From NCBI GenBank assembly GCA_015680685.1, contig MNCI01005599.1, positions 425,331-464,131 on the forward strand: a stretch of 38,801 nt of DNA, in the 5' to 3' direction. Of the stretch, positions 20,718 to 31,996 are shown piece by piece. How positions within the stretch are numbered: the stretch's first letter is position 1; every line of letters begins with the position of its first letter. The position numbers and the translations under genes are program-made. The notes beneath the pieces are model-generated. The model was not told where the DNA came from. It ran no database searches and saw only the letters and a list, made by a program, of their open reading frames with translations. This DNA comes from Gnetum montanum. Taxonomy: Eukaryota; Streptophyta; Gnetopsida; Gnetales; Gnetaceae.

Positions 20718-21149
20718 CTACAAAGAGGAGTTCATTAGGGAAACAATAAAAAATTGGGTATTTGTCCTCTTTGTTGTCCCATTGTAATTGAGATAAATGA
20801 AAGCAAGAACATTCTTGATGCCTTTACAATCTATTATCATGATATTAAACTCTTGTAAGTTCACAAGCCATCGTATGATGCAAGGGCTCACCATTGTTTT
20901 ATTCATAAGGAACCAAATCACACTATGATCTATGTGTACAAATACCTTATAGCCTAATACATAGTGCCTAAATTTTTCTAGTGTAAACACCACAACCATT
21001 AACTCTTTTTCAATTGTGGTATTGTTGAGTTGTGCACGAGCAATACTTCGACTTGCACATTGAATGTAATAGGGATGTCTTTGATTATCTAATTGTGTAA
21101 GTATAGCTCCTAAAGCAAAATTGGATGTGTCAGTCATTATATGGAATAG
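20718..21149 (-). pseudogene. Element B RNase H
   Basis: Open for 139 codons (21137-20718). Gypsy-type RNase H signature: MTDTSNFALGAILTQ with Asp as the first catalytic residue, then ASRSIARAQLNNTTIEKELMVVV (YSRTLSDAQ-NY-TTEKELLAVV in the family) with the catalytic Glu, FRHYVLGYKVFVHIDH, and RWLVNLQEFNI. It degrades the RNA template during reverse transcription. The motif DHSVIWFLMNK replaces the usual DH-ALKYL. It is separated from RT by an in-frame TAG at about 21160. Confidence 0.87.
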
Positions 21150-22289
21150 TCTAGACTAGTTAAGATCTTGTAGAATGGGTGTTTCTACGAGCTTCTGCTT
21201 CAAGGTTTGGAAAGCTAGCTCACATTCTTTGGTCCATTTAAAGGTTATGTCCTTCTTCATTAATTCTACCAATGGTTTTGCTATCTTTGAAAAGTTCTCA
21301 ATAAAATGTCTATAATATCCAGTATGTCCAAGGAATGATCAGACATCCTTTATAGTTTGAAGTTGACAAGTGATTCCTTGGATGACTTTAATTTTTTCAG
21401 GATCTACCTCCATCCTTGTTTGTGAAATTTTATGCCCTAATACAATGCCCTCTTAGACCATTAAGTGGCTTTTTTGCCAATTGAGCCTTAGGTTGGTTTT
21501 AACACATCATTTCAATACTTTCTCTAATCGGTCCAATGCTTGTTCAAAGTCTACTTCGTAGGTGGAGAAATTGTTCATAAAAACCTCCACACCATTCCCT
21601 ATTTGCTGCTCAAATATACTAAGAACCAAATGTTAAAATTTTTCTGGAGCATTGCACAAGCCAAATAGCATTTTCCTATATAAAAATGTTCCCCAAGGAC
21701 TCATGAATGTAGTTTTGGCTTGGTCTTTTGGTGCTATTTGGATTTGATTCTACCCACTATAACCATCTAGAAAACTATAGTAGTAATGCCCTGCAATGGT
21801 ATCTAAAACTTGGTCAACGAATGGCAATGGGAAATGGTCTTTAAATGTTTCCATGTTCAGTAGCCTAAAGTCTATACACATCCTCCATTTACCATCCTTT
21901 TTAGGCATAATGACCAATGGACTAACCCATTCACTGTCAGTAATGGGATTGATGAACCCAGCCTTCAGAAGTTGTTCAATTTCTTCCTTAACTACTTGCT
22001 TAAGCTTTGGGTTTAGTCATCTTTGTCGTTGTCATTGAGGCTTTATAGAGGGGTTAGTGTGAATTCTATGTTGGCATATCCTAGGATCTATTTCAATTAA
22101 TTCAGGATATGACCAAGCAAAGGCTTTTGACCATGTGTTTACTATCTTCAGCACTCTTTCCTTTTGTTGAGGAGTGAGCTTATCATTAATGATTACCAAT
22201 TTTCCATTCTTGAGAAATCCATATTCCATATTGATGGGCAACGATTTTAATTCAAGGGGCTCTTGCTTAAACTCATCAGGGATTTCCAA
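21150..22289 (-). pseudogene. Element B reverse transcriptase
   Basis: The open piece 22289-22032 (85 codons) is the pre-RT part (EPLELKSLPINMEYGFL, WSKAFAWSYPELI). RT motifs follow with stops between them: EEIEQLLKAGFI, WVSPLVIMPKKDGKWRMCID, FRLLN, KDHFPLPFVDQVLD, YSFLDGYSG, TTFMSPWGTFLY, LFGLCNAPEKF, then FMNNFSTYE, where the active site FMDD has become FMNN. The thumb region LRLNWQKSHLMV and VLGHKIS follows, then the connection to RNase H. Both Asp-to-Asn changes are G-to-A in the coding strand, so the enzyme is dead. Confidence 0.9.
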
Positions 22290-22299
22290 CTTCCCCTAG

Positions 22300-22530
22300 T
22301 TGATATCTTCGGTGTTAGTACTTGGAAGTTGGTGATGGACTTGCTCTAATGCATCTATGCTATTGATATAGGCATAAGTTAAGCTCTCAGTTGGTTCCAT
22401 GCATAAAGTTGAATTGCTCTCTAGGTCAGCTATCAATGACTGGGTGCCTTCCTATGCTGCATGCAAGCATCTTTGTATGTTAGTTACTTGTGCACACTAG
22501 TTGCATGCAGGCAATGGTAAGCATTGTATG
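22300..22530 (-). pseudogene. Element B protease-RT linker
   Basis: Low-constraint linker between protease and RT. It aligns with element A 4415-4640 and element C 30240-30470 (CLHAA, SLIADLESN, CMEPTESL, AYINSID). Confidence 0.6.
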
Positions 22531-22532
22531 AA

Positions 22533-23090
22533 CTAGGACTTCTGCACATAGTTGCACCTTGTGTCACTGTATGCGATACATGGAACTTTCTTTTTCTCGA
22601 TCTTTCCAAACACATTTTCTTTTGATATCTCTAGGGAAAGATCATGTATTCCTAAGTGTGCATCAATTATACTTAGCCATGCTCTTCCCATTATGATTGG
22701 AAAGTCCCCCTTATAATTGTTGACTTGGATCACTAGGAAATTAGTTGGATACGACCATCCACAAATAGTGGTGACAATGTCCTCCACTAGTCTCGATGGA
22801 ACAATGATGGATTGGTTGGCCAACTTTAAATGAATGTTACTCTTCTTTAACAGAGGCAGGTTCCAGGCTTTATACATTTCCTAGAAGATTAAATTAACAT
22901 CAAAACTTGAATCCAAAAGAGATTTGGAAGGCTCATTTCCAAAAATTTGCAAATAAATAAGAGGACTTCTAGGATCAGAGAATTTCCTAGGAAGATGTCC
23001 AGCCTTAATCCAATCAATGATGGTGTGGGTTAATATAATAGTGTGTGTTGAGTGTAGTTTTTGGTTTGAAGGAAGCTCCAAAGATTCCAA
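22533..23090 (-). pseudogene. Element B aspartic protease
   Basis: Two open pieces (23090-22881 and 22877-22533) separated by a single TAG. LIYLQIFGNEPSKSLLDSSF corresponds to the active site, but DSG has become DSS. FPIIMGRAWLSIID is conserved. The element A copy keeps DSG. Ends KKVPCIAYSD as in A. Confidence 0.85.
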
Positions 23091-23099
23091 TGATGATGA

Positions 23100-25390
23100 G
23101 GCATTTGGATAATTAGTCGCTTGTGGTTGTAAGGACTTGGTTGGACTATTGGTTCTAAAGAAAGGTCTCTTCTTTGATCGATTGTCCGAACCAATAGTAG
23201 GTTGAAGATTGACAGCCCTTATAGTGTTACGTTGCTGTGGCTGGGTAGGAAGCTTATCCTACATAGGTGGAGTAGGTGGTAATGAAGCTGAGGTTGGAAG
23301 AGGTGTAGACAGATGAGAAGGATAGTACGTATGTGGAGCATCACCTCAAGAAGAAGAAGTTCTATAGTACTTGGGGGTCTGGTAGTGAGGCTGAAGAGCA
23401 ACGTGACTAGTAGAGTTACGTGGAGAGATTGGCTGCTGAACATAATACTCGTATGGGTTAGACTGATGGTAAGAGTACTATTGATGTGGTGGTGACATTC
23501 CCCATGATTGTGGGTGTTGCCACCATTGATACTTTTCATTTGGTTGTGGTGGAGCTCCACTCGGATAATATGTCAAGGATTGGTGGAATTACCTTGGGTT
23601 ACCTTAAGGATAAAGTAACCTTCTGGGTGTTTGTCCTCTGTTTAATCATGGGTTTAGTGCATACACCCCAAACTCTTGTAGATGTGACAGTACTGGGCAA
23701 CATCCCTTAGGATGGTCATATTGGCAAATCTCACATCCACCATCATTGTCTGTGTCCGAATCCACAACCTTTTCAATGATGGCAGCCTTGCCCTTATCCT
23801 TGTAACGTGCATACTCAGCTTCTTTTCTTTTCCTTCTCTCTCAGTTACTACTTTATTCTCTAGACTCTTCTACTATTTTTAGGATAGTTGAAAATTTGTT
23901 ATCTAGGGAGTTCCACATTTGATCTACGTTTGCTGATACTTCTTATGCATATTTTTGAATGGGCAAAGTCTTTCTATTCAGCATCTCTTCAAGTGATGAC
24001 TCTTCTTCATCTTAGCAAAATCTAATTTCCTTCTTTAGGAGGGAAGGATATCTGTTGTAATTCTTTGCACTTTCTCTTTTCCTCAACTCACCTTCCTCCT
24101 TAACAACTTGCTCTAACAATCTTTGTATTTGATGAGCTTTGAGCTCAGATAGCCTTCCATGGGGATAAGTCCCGTTTTGTACCTAAGCCCATCTACAAGA
24201 TGGCGTAGTTGTTCCTTTTGTGAGTAACCATGGCCAGGGAAATGATGTAATAATGAATAATATCGGTCCATAGTAGCATCTAAGGGTTCGTGTCCTCCTT
24301 GTTTCCATCCTTGGATTTGCTTACATAGGTTGGACACTCGAGAGTACGTTTGATACTTATCATTGAATAGCTCCAACATGGTATTCCATCGACGAATGGA
24401 TTTCGGTTCTAAGGATCAGTACCAACATTTTGCTTCCTTGATCAGTGTCTGTAAAAACAAATTTAGCTTTTGCCACTTGTTTTCTATATTCTGCAAGGCA
24501 CATGTGTCATGGAATTCTTGTAAATGGTTTTGAGGATCAATATTGTATCCCCCTTCAAATCGTGGGATGTTATTTATGTCTAGTCTTTTGATCCTACTAT
24601 CTTTCTAGNTTCATCTTCTTCCCCCTCTCCTTCAAGATCTGAATGTAGTTACAAAAGGAAAGACCATGAGGACAATGGTAAGTGAAATAGAAATTACTAA
24701 CAAAATAGTAGAGAATGGGGGCAAGGGCATTCTAGAGAGACACATCACAAAAGAAGGGAGAGTAGGGAACAGCATAGGCATCATAGACNGGAATGCTTGT
24801 CATTGTCATGTGTTCATGTTCCTTTTTTATACCCTTTATGTCCGCTGGTACCAGAACCTAGGTTATGAATAGTTGAGTGAAGATTCTGATACATAACTCC
24901 TTGACCGAAGTCAACCAGAGGAACATTGTTTTGTCGAAAACCTCCCGAGATATGTTCACCACCTTCATTTTGACTTAGGACATACAGAACATCTTGAGAC
25001 CACTTCCCCTTTACAGATTTGTAATGTCTCTCCTGTTGTAGATCTCTCTAGTGTTGTGCCTCCGTGGGTTGATAATCTCCTGAATCTTGCTCATGCACAA
25101 TGTACTTTGACTGTAAGTGCTGCATACCAATTCATGTGAGAGTACAAAGAAGCATGCTTAGGATCTAGCGATCAGGAGGTAGCACTATGTTACCTTCTAA
25201 ATCATGCCATCACAGTTGTTCATCCTAGTGGAGGATAAAGGTAAAGTATGATATATACTCATCAAGATGAGCGTATACCATGCAAAACTATTGGGGCACT
25301 GACAGATCATCATGTTCACCCCGCCTCTGATTATTCATGGTGGTGGACCTAGTCGATGAAACACTTTCATAAGAAGAAGGAGATATGATT
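23100..25390 (-). pseudogene. gag: Element B gag and gag-pro linker, degenerate
   Basis: From about 25390 leftwards on the minus strand: a start region like that of A and C (SSYESVSST, YTHLDEYIS), a low-complexity part interrupted by the misplaced segment 24610-24788, then the capsid-like block. The open piece 24379-24113 contains MLELFNDKYQTYSRVSNLCK, HEPLDAT, FPGHGYSQKEQL and VDGLRY. Near 23690-23740 an intact zinc knuckle reads CEICQYDHPKGCC. A Gln/His/Pro-rich linker leads to the protease. Several stops are present. Confidence 0.83.
24609..24789. other. Two single-N assembly joins around an inverted 179-bp piece
   Basis: N at 24609 and 24789. On both outer sides the B gag reads on the minus strand. 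The piece between (24610-24788) reads as gag on the plus strand and corresponds to element A about 1995-2178, exactly the part missing from B. It is most simply a small contig placed backwards. Confidence 0.85.
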
Positions 25391-25503
25391 GGTTATTTAG
25401 TATGCAATACCCTTTTCTAGTGATTATAGGATAGTTAACTCTAAGGGTTCATTTCAATGATGGAAGGATTTACTAAATTTTGATCATCGCATAAACAAAA
25501 AAA

Positions 25504-25521
25504 TCCTCGGCAGCAGCACCA
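25504..25521 (-). other. Element B primer-binding site, tRNA-Asp type
   Basis: Minus strand TGGTGCTGCTGCCGAGGA, one base after the 5' LTR. Four transitions away from the plant tRNA-Asp complement. Confidence 0.8.
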
Positions 25522-25522
25522 A

Positions 25523-26375
25523 TGATGAGTAGTGAGGTACCTCTATGCCCAACCATATGAATAGAAGCGTTTATGCCCGATCTAGTTGAACTCTAAGGAT
25601 TAAGTGCTTATGCACCTACATGGAACAAGGATGAGTTATGTAGTCATTGTCTTTCCAAGCTTACTTATAAGACATAATTGTATGGTTTAGTAAACTCGAG
25701 GTATATGATTTTTATGTTTTTTTATATTTTCTATCTTAGTCTCCTAAGTGTGTGCAATGAAAAGATTTAATTAACTAATGGATTTTTATAACTCTAATGT
25801 GAATCAAATCCTAACACCAGCATCCATTCCCACTCTTCGGACACATCCTGAACCAATGCAACACTACTGGGATTACCAAACACTAGTCGTTACTGGGTTA
25901 CCAAGTGTTCCACGTATGCTCAAAGTGGTTGTGTTGAGTGTGCTAATTCATTGATAATTGATAATTAATAGTTCAATAAAATAACATTAAGTAAATATTG
26001 AAAGCATCAAATAATAGTAAATAACACGAAATGTAATAATTAAGATATTCTGAATGTTGCAAGGGTTATCATAAAGTTCATCTTTATTTCTGGACACAAG
26101 GTGTGCTTAGGTACACAATGCTCGAATAAAGATTCATTCACTTTATGACTCCTACTACAGGCACTCAAAAATAATTCTAACTCTAGAATAGAAAAACTAC
26201 AAGAGTTCGACTAAGGGACCGAAAAACTAATGTCCAAGACCAAGTGCCCTTGTCTCCTATTTATAGCCAACAAGACAAGTTCTGACATCATGTGTTCAAT
26301 ATCAGTTGGCCCATCTGATATTGCATATCTGAGATCCAGGGTCCAATATCGAGGTGCTTACTTGGTGACTCATCA
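25523..26375 (-). repeat. Element B 5' LTR
   Basis: 853 bp. The plus strand begins TGATGAGTAGTGAGG and ends GACTCATCA. It aligns end to end with 16548-17400. Most visible differences are transitions, denser near the PBS end. TATA box at 26258-26265 (minus). Confidence 0.93.
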
Positions 26376-26380
26376 AAAAG
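26376..26380. repeat. Target-site duplication AAAAG of element B, right copy
   Basis: Pairs with GAAAG at 16543-16547. The element C LTR continues immediately after it. Confidence 0.82.
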
Positions 26381-27120
26381 TTAGAATTTTTTCCCTGAGT
26401 GCCAGCAGCAGGAGTCATTGAGTGTACAGATCTTTATTTGAGCATTGTTGTACTTGAGCACGATAGTGTGTGCAACAACAAAGATGAGCTTTCTAATAAA
26501 CCTTGCAGCACTTTGGATAAATTAGATATTTTATTTATGCATTTACTATTTCCAATTATTTATTAAATGTTTTCAATTAATTATCAATTATTTTTGAGTT
26601 ACTATGTTAGATAAGCAATTAAGCTGGATAGATTACACACATAAGTATGACTGCTTTGAGTGTAACACATATTTGCTTGGTGATCCTAGTAGTGTTATCG
26701 CTTGGTACGCCCAATAGCATAGCACTTGGTCGTCCAACAATGGATACGTGGGTTCAGGATGTGTATGGAAAGTGGGAACATATGCTTATGTTAGGATTAG
26801 TTAAATGTTAGTAAATTAGTTAATTTAGATTAGTTAAAAAAATTACTTTTATGTACATTTGAGCATTGACTTATAAAACATAAAAATGATATAAATCGAA
26901 TTCCTTAGTTATACTTAACCATACCAACAAACATCACAAGTGTAATAGGGAAGACAATGATTAACCTTAAGGCTAAATTTACTTCCTAAAGGGTTAGTGC
27001 ATTGGAAATGATGAAGTCNTTAGTGCATTGGAAATGACGAAGTCCACAAAATTCGACTAGATCATGCATGAACGCTTGTGATTCGTATGGTTGGATGTAG
27101 GGGTATCTTGCTGCTCATCA
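26381..27120 (+). mobile_element. Element C 5' LTR, second part
   Basis: Continues the LTR interrupted at 16547: CTTTATTTGAGC, ACAAAGATGAGC, 'gcttggtgatcc' blocks and the end CTGCTCATCA at 27120. It contains the N at 27019 with a repeated 25-bp segment on both sides. Confidence 0.88.
26994..27044. other. Assembly seam: N with duplicated 25-bp overlap
   Basis: TTAGTGCATTGGAAATGATG and the next five bases (26994-27018) recur after the N (27020-27044) with one T/C difference. This is what an unmerged overlap between two contig ends looks like. Confidence 0.8.
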
Positions 27121-27121
27121 T

Positions 27122-27139
27122 TAGCATTGTTGTCGAGGA
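27122..27139 (+). other. Element C primer-binding site (decayed tRNA-Asp type)
   Basis: TAGCATTGTTGTCGAGGA one base after the LTR. Same place as in A and B, but it has lost the second base of the TGG. Confidence 0.7.
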
Positions 27140-27329
27140 CTTTGTTTGTGGAACGTGCGCTATTTAGGCCTAAGTGAATACCATTATATTGTTGTACAAA
27201 CCTAAAGGTCAATATCATTCCCACTATACATAAAATTATAAAAGCACACTGATAATTTCATTTTGTTTTGCAAAATATCTTTTTCTTCTTGTAAGTTGGA
27301 AGATACTAAAACACCGGTCCCACAAAAAT

Positions 27330-29180
27330 GTAAGGTGGTATACACCCATCTAGATGAGTTTGTGCCGAATTTCACCTTCAGCCTACATCAGGATGAATAG
27401 ATGCGATGGTGTGATATAAAGGGCAATGTCGTCTTGCCCCCTAATTGATCTATACTTGGAATGTTGTTTAAAAGCCTTAAGAAGTTGGGCATAGCATAAC
27501 TTCACGAGGAGTACGTTGTGGATGGATATGACACTCAGAACTACTATCCCACTAAAATACAATGTAAAAGAGATAAACTTCGGGAGAAAATCCATGAAGC
27601 TACAAAGGGGAAACATTACATTAACCCCTTGTTACTACTAGATTAAGAGGATAATAAGGATCCTTCCTTGGAAGGTTCTCAACATGAAGATTCTCCACCC
27701 CCTGCTATTGATGGTGAGGGTGTGAGCTTGACCTTGCGATCAACTATTCATAAACTAGGATCAGGAAAGTGTGATAGACAAGGTAGGGACTCAGGTAAAT
27801 ATTACAACAACAAGGGATCTAAGGATGGTGATCATAATCAGTGTAAGAGTTGTGGTAGACACTGTGGTGGAGGTGGCGATGCACCTTCCTCTTCATCTTC
27901 TTCATCCAATTCTGAACATTCCTCTTCATCTGATGGTTCTCATGGAAGTTGCCATCAAAAAAGTTATGATGAAGATGATCGATGAAATAATAATGGCTAT
28001 GAAGGCCACCAAAATTGAAGGGGTGGCCAAAACCATCATCGACATCATCAACACAATGATGATGAAGAACCTTTATTGGAAACTTGAAGTATGCTCAACA
28101 TTATGGAGGTAGTAAAAATCCCAACCAGGCATATGAAGGATAGTCGGATCAAGTACCTATACATGAACAATGTCCCAAGATTTGAGGGTGGAATACAATT
28201 CTGCTTCGTAGACACATCTACAAGCTCTTCAAGATGCCTATGCTTTACAAAACATAGAGAACGAGTGGCAAAAACTCAAGCTTTTCCTAAGAACACTCAT
28301 TAAGGAAGTTGAAAGTTGGTATCAGTCCTTAAAATCGGAATCTATCTGTAGATGGAGTACCATGTTAGAACTATTCAATGACAAATACCAAATGTACTCT
28401 AAAGTGTGGAAATTTGAGAAGGCAAATCCAAGGGTGGAAATTAGGAGCACATGAACTGTTGGATGCTACCATGGGCCAATACTATTCACTCCTACCTTGA
28501 TGCCCTAGCCATGGTTATTCTCAAAGGGAACAACTTTGCCACATCATAGATGGGATTATATTAGAAACAAGAAGAACCCTTGGGGTGTATGCCCAAGGAA
28601 GGTTGTTTGAAATGAGAGATCATTAGATCCAAATGTTAATTGAGTAGGTAGAAAAAGAAGAAGGTGAGCTATGAAAGAGGAAAAGTGCTAAAGAATATAA
28701 TAGGGACTCATCCATTAGAAAACAAGAGGTTCAATTTTGTGATGTGAAGGAGTCATCACTTGATGAAGTGGTGAATAGAAAGACCTTGCCCATCCATAAA
28801 TCTATTTATGATATTTTGGCCAAGGTTGACAAGTTATGGGACTCTTTGGATGAAAAGTTTCAAACCACTTTAAAGATTGTTGAAGAATCTAAAGAGCAAA
28901 ATAGTGATCATAATCGCAGATAGTGAAAAGAAGCTGAACATGCCTACCAAAGAGGTAAGGGCAAAGTTGCTATAGTAGAGGAAGCTGTGGAGTTTGACTC
29001 TGATGATGAAAGTAAATGTGACATCTGTCAATATGAACATCCAAAGGGATGTTGCCCTATAGTGTCACACTTACAAGAGTCCAGAGTGTATGCATTCAAT
29101 CCATGTTTAGCATGTAGGCAAGCTCCAAAAGGATTTCCTTACCCCCAAGGCAGTCTAAGACAGTTCCACCAGCAACAATA
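27330..29180 (+). pseudogene. gag: Element C gag, degenerate
   Basis: Begins with VYTHLDEFVPNFTF, the conserved gag N-terminus. The acidic/Ser-rich linker (ORF 27668-27985, SSSSSSSNSEHSSSS) matches the low-complexity part of A. The capsid-like block at 28290-28690 reads LIKEVESWYQSL, WSTMLELFNDKYQMYS and CPSHGYSQREQL with stops and a frameshift. ORF 28987-29181 has the intact zinc knuckle CDICQYEHPKGCC followed by HLQESRVYAFNP, as in A and B. Not functional as it stands. Confidence 0.83.
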
Positions 29181-29820
29181 AGCTTACCACTAAAGTGGAA
29201 CTCCTCCAAAATTGTATGAATAATACCAATAGTTGTATCAATCACAATCATGGGGAATGTCATTGCCAAAGCAATAGTACCCTTATAGGCAACCAAATTC
29301 ATATGGGTACTATGTGTAGCAACCCATCTCCCCTAGAAGTTTGGCAAGTCATGCATCATTCCAACATCACTATTACCCTCCAGAGTACCACTGAACACAT
29401 TTACTATCTACTCGAAGAGGAAACCCATATCCATATCCTTATCATCCACCACATCCCTCTGCACCTACACCTCCATCTTCAACTCAATTACCTCCTACTC
29501 CATCTATGTAGGGGATATTTCTCCATAGCCGCAATAATGAAATGCTACAAGGGCTATACACTCATAACCAGTTTTTCAACCAAGTGGTTCAGATAATCGA
29601 TCAAGGAAATGACCTTTATTTTGGCCTATTTTTCCTCTTAAGCCCTCACAACCAACTCCAATTGATTGTCCTGCATCTCCAGCATCCTCATCCTTTGCAT
29701 CAAATACCTTTGAGTGCCCTTCAAACCAAGTGCCACCTAGGATTCGCATTGTAATGTTAACCCATGCTATCTCTGATTGGATTAAGGTTGCCAACCTTCC
29801 TAAAAAGATTCTATTCAGGA
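29181..29820 (+). pseudogene. Element C gag-protease linker
   Basis: His/Gln/Pro-rich, poorly conserved linker. It aligns with A 3330-3880 and B 23090-23560. Apparent ORFs in other frames are shadows. Confidence 0.6.
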
Positions 29821-30290
29821 AGTCCACTCATCTATCTATAGATTGCTGGACAAGAGCCATGCAAAGCTCTTCTTGACTCTGGTTTTGGAGTTAACCTCAT
29901 CTCCTATGATATATACAAGGCCTAGAACCTACCACATCTTAAGAAGAGCAACATCTATTTAGAATTAGCAGATCAGTTGATTACTGTACCACAGTTTGTG
30001 GGTGGTCCTATCCTATTGATTTTCTAGTAATCAAGGTGGACAATTATAAAAGTGACTTCCCCATCATTATGGGAAGGTCTTGGTTAAGCACAGTTGATGC
30101 ATGAATGGGTATAAGGGGCCTATCTCTTGAAATTTCTAAGGAAAATGAGCTAGGCAAGATTGAGAAGAAGCATATTCCATGCATCATGTATAGCGAGAGC
30201 ACATACATTAAGGCATGCAATCAATGTGCACAAGAAATTAATATTCAAAGGTGTCTATACGTAGCAGCCATAGAGCACGAGGGCACCTAG
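29821..30290 (+). pseudogene. Element C aspartic protease
   Basis: The frame with LLDSGFGVNLIS near 29873-29908 keeps the active-site DSG. FPIIMGRSWLSTVDA (about 30058) is the second motif. Ends GKIEKKHIPCIMYSES, the conserved protease tail. A short deletion near 29990 shortens the segment before the second motif compared with A (VEDIVTTVCGWSYP). Confidence 0.8.
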
Positions 30291-31290
30291 TGGTTGATAG
30301 CTGATTTAGATAGCAACACAATATGCATGGAGCCAACTGAGAGCTTAACATGTGCATATGTTGAAGACATAAATAGGATTGAACAAGTTCATTTCCAACT
30401 CTCTAATGAAGATGATGATACCTGTTGGAGAGAGTTGGAGATCCTTGATCACTTCAAGTAGGAGCCCTTAGAACTAAAAAATTTACCAGTTGGTATGGAG
30501 TATGCATTTTTAAAGAATGGTAAATTGGTCATCATCAATGTCAAACTTGCTCTTGAACAAAAAGAAATAAATGGTCAATAGACTTCACTTGGTTATATCT
30601 AGAATTAACAAGAATTGATCCAAATATATGCTAGCATGAAATCTACATTGACCCAACCATGAAGCCTAGAAGGTAGCCATAGAGGCAGTTGAATCCCAAA
30701 TTAAAGCAAATCGTCAAGGAGGAGATAGAGCAACTTCTCAAGGCATGGTTCATCTATGCAATCATGGATAGTGAGTGGGTTAGCCCACTCATAGTAGTAT
30801 AGAAGAAGGATGACAAATGGTAGGTTTGCATCAACTTTAGGCTATTAAATATGGCAACATTTAAAGATCATTTTCCTTTGCCATTTGTAGATCAAGTCTT
30901 AGATACCATATTCAAGCATTGTTATTATAGTTTCTTGGATGATATAGTGGCTATAACCAAATTCAAATCATGCTAGAACACTAGGCCAAGACAACATTCA
31001 CGAGTCCTTGGGGGACTTTTGCATATTGTAAGATGCCATTTAGCCTATGCAATGCTCTTGCAACATTTTAACGCTTGTTCCTAAGTATCTTTCAACAAAA
31101 AATTGGTAGTGGTGTTAAAGTATTCATGGATGACTTCTCCACCTATGGAGTTACATTTGAGCAAGCCTTGGACCAACTTGAGCAAGTATTGAAGAGATGT
31201 ATAGAGACAAGCCTATGGCTCAACTGGCAAAAGAGCCATCTTATGGTCCAAGAAGGCATTGTGCCAGGGCATCAAATTTCACAGGTGTCA
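30291..31290 (+). pseudogene. Element C pre-RT and reverse transcriptase
   Basis: Pre-RT linker (EPLELKNLPVGMEYAFL) and RT motifs with stops: EEIEQLLKAWFI, WVSPLIVV, DFRLLNMATFKDHFPLPFVDQVLD, LFSLCNALATF. ORF 31075-31305 has VFMDDFSTYGVTFEQALDQLE with the catalytic Asp pair intact, LWLNWQKSHLMV and PGHQIS. RT is cut just after this point by a deletion into integrase. Confidence 0.87.
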
Positions 31291-31980
31291 CATTTAGAAA
31301 ATTAATCTAATGCTTGGGGGTAGAACATAAAGTAACAACACCTTACCATCCCCAAGCCAATGGTCAAGCAGAGGTAACCAATTGGGAGATTACAAAAATA
31401 ATAATATGAACCATTAGCAAATATAGAAAGAATAAGAGTACAAAACTTAACGATGCTCTCTAGGCTTGTCATTCAACTTAGAAACTTTCTATTGGATATT
31501 CTCCCTACGAGTTAGTGTATGGGAAACTTCCAATCTCCGTACACTCTCAACGACCTATGATATAAACCTTGACCTACGTTTAGCACAGAAGGAAAGATTG
31601 ATCTATTTGAACATGCTAGATGAAAATCGCTTAGTGGTTCTATCCTTAAATGAGGTGAACAAGGCATTCAGCAAGCAACATTATGACCTTAGAATCAGAA
31701 AAGTAAAACTTCAACTAGGAGATAAGGTTCTTTACTGAAACCCCACACATGTACCCCAAAAGAAAAAATTCCAAACATTGTGGGAGGGACCTTATATAAT
31801 TTATTAAACATTTCCCTTTGGGATCATGATAATTTACAAACTTGAAAACCCAAATAAAAAGCAGTTGGTCAATATTCAACAAGACAAACCTTCTTTCCTA
31901 GAACCAAGAAAGGCAAGTGTAAATACTGCCTCAATAGATGGACAACCACATTCTATTTTTTGGATCTCCTCCCTCCAACT
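31291..31980 (+). pseudogene. Element C integrase, C-terminal half, fused to RT by deletion
   Basis: Directly after the RT thumb (GHQIS) the sequence continues with CLGVEHKVTTPYHPQANGQAEVTN, the second half of the integrase core, including the catalytic Glu. RNase H, the integrase zinc finger and both core Asp residues are missing relative to B. The open piece 31466-31738 has NLDLRLAQKERLIYLNMLDENRL and HYDLRIRKVKLQLGDKVLY. The last part has FQTLWEGPYI and ends SIFWISSLQLSHGGDGHP, containing PPT-like box 1. Confidence 0.85.
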
Positions 31981-31996
31981 TAGTCATGGGGGAGAT
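31980..31996 (+). other. PPT-like box 1 of element C
   Basis: TTAGTCATGGGGGAGAT at the end of pol, identical to A 4671-4687. Confidence 0.6.

Larger units (their letters stand above)
16548..26375 (-). mobile_element. Element B: full-length Athila-like gypsy retrotransposon (minus strand)
   Basis: 9.8 kb with two 853-bp LTRs, a tRNA-Asp-type PBS (25504-25521), gag, protease, RT, RNase H, integrase, a 3' spacer and a PPT (17401). It is the only copy in the window with every pol domain and serves as the reference for the others. It sits inside the 5' LTR of element C. It is inactive: many stops, FMNN in place of FMDD in RT and Asn in place of a catalytic Asp in integrase. Confidence 0.93.

Noticed and set aside
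24610-24788. True biological inversion inside element B
   Set aside because: Both ends coincide with single N placeholders, so an assembly flip is the simpler reading.
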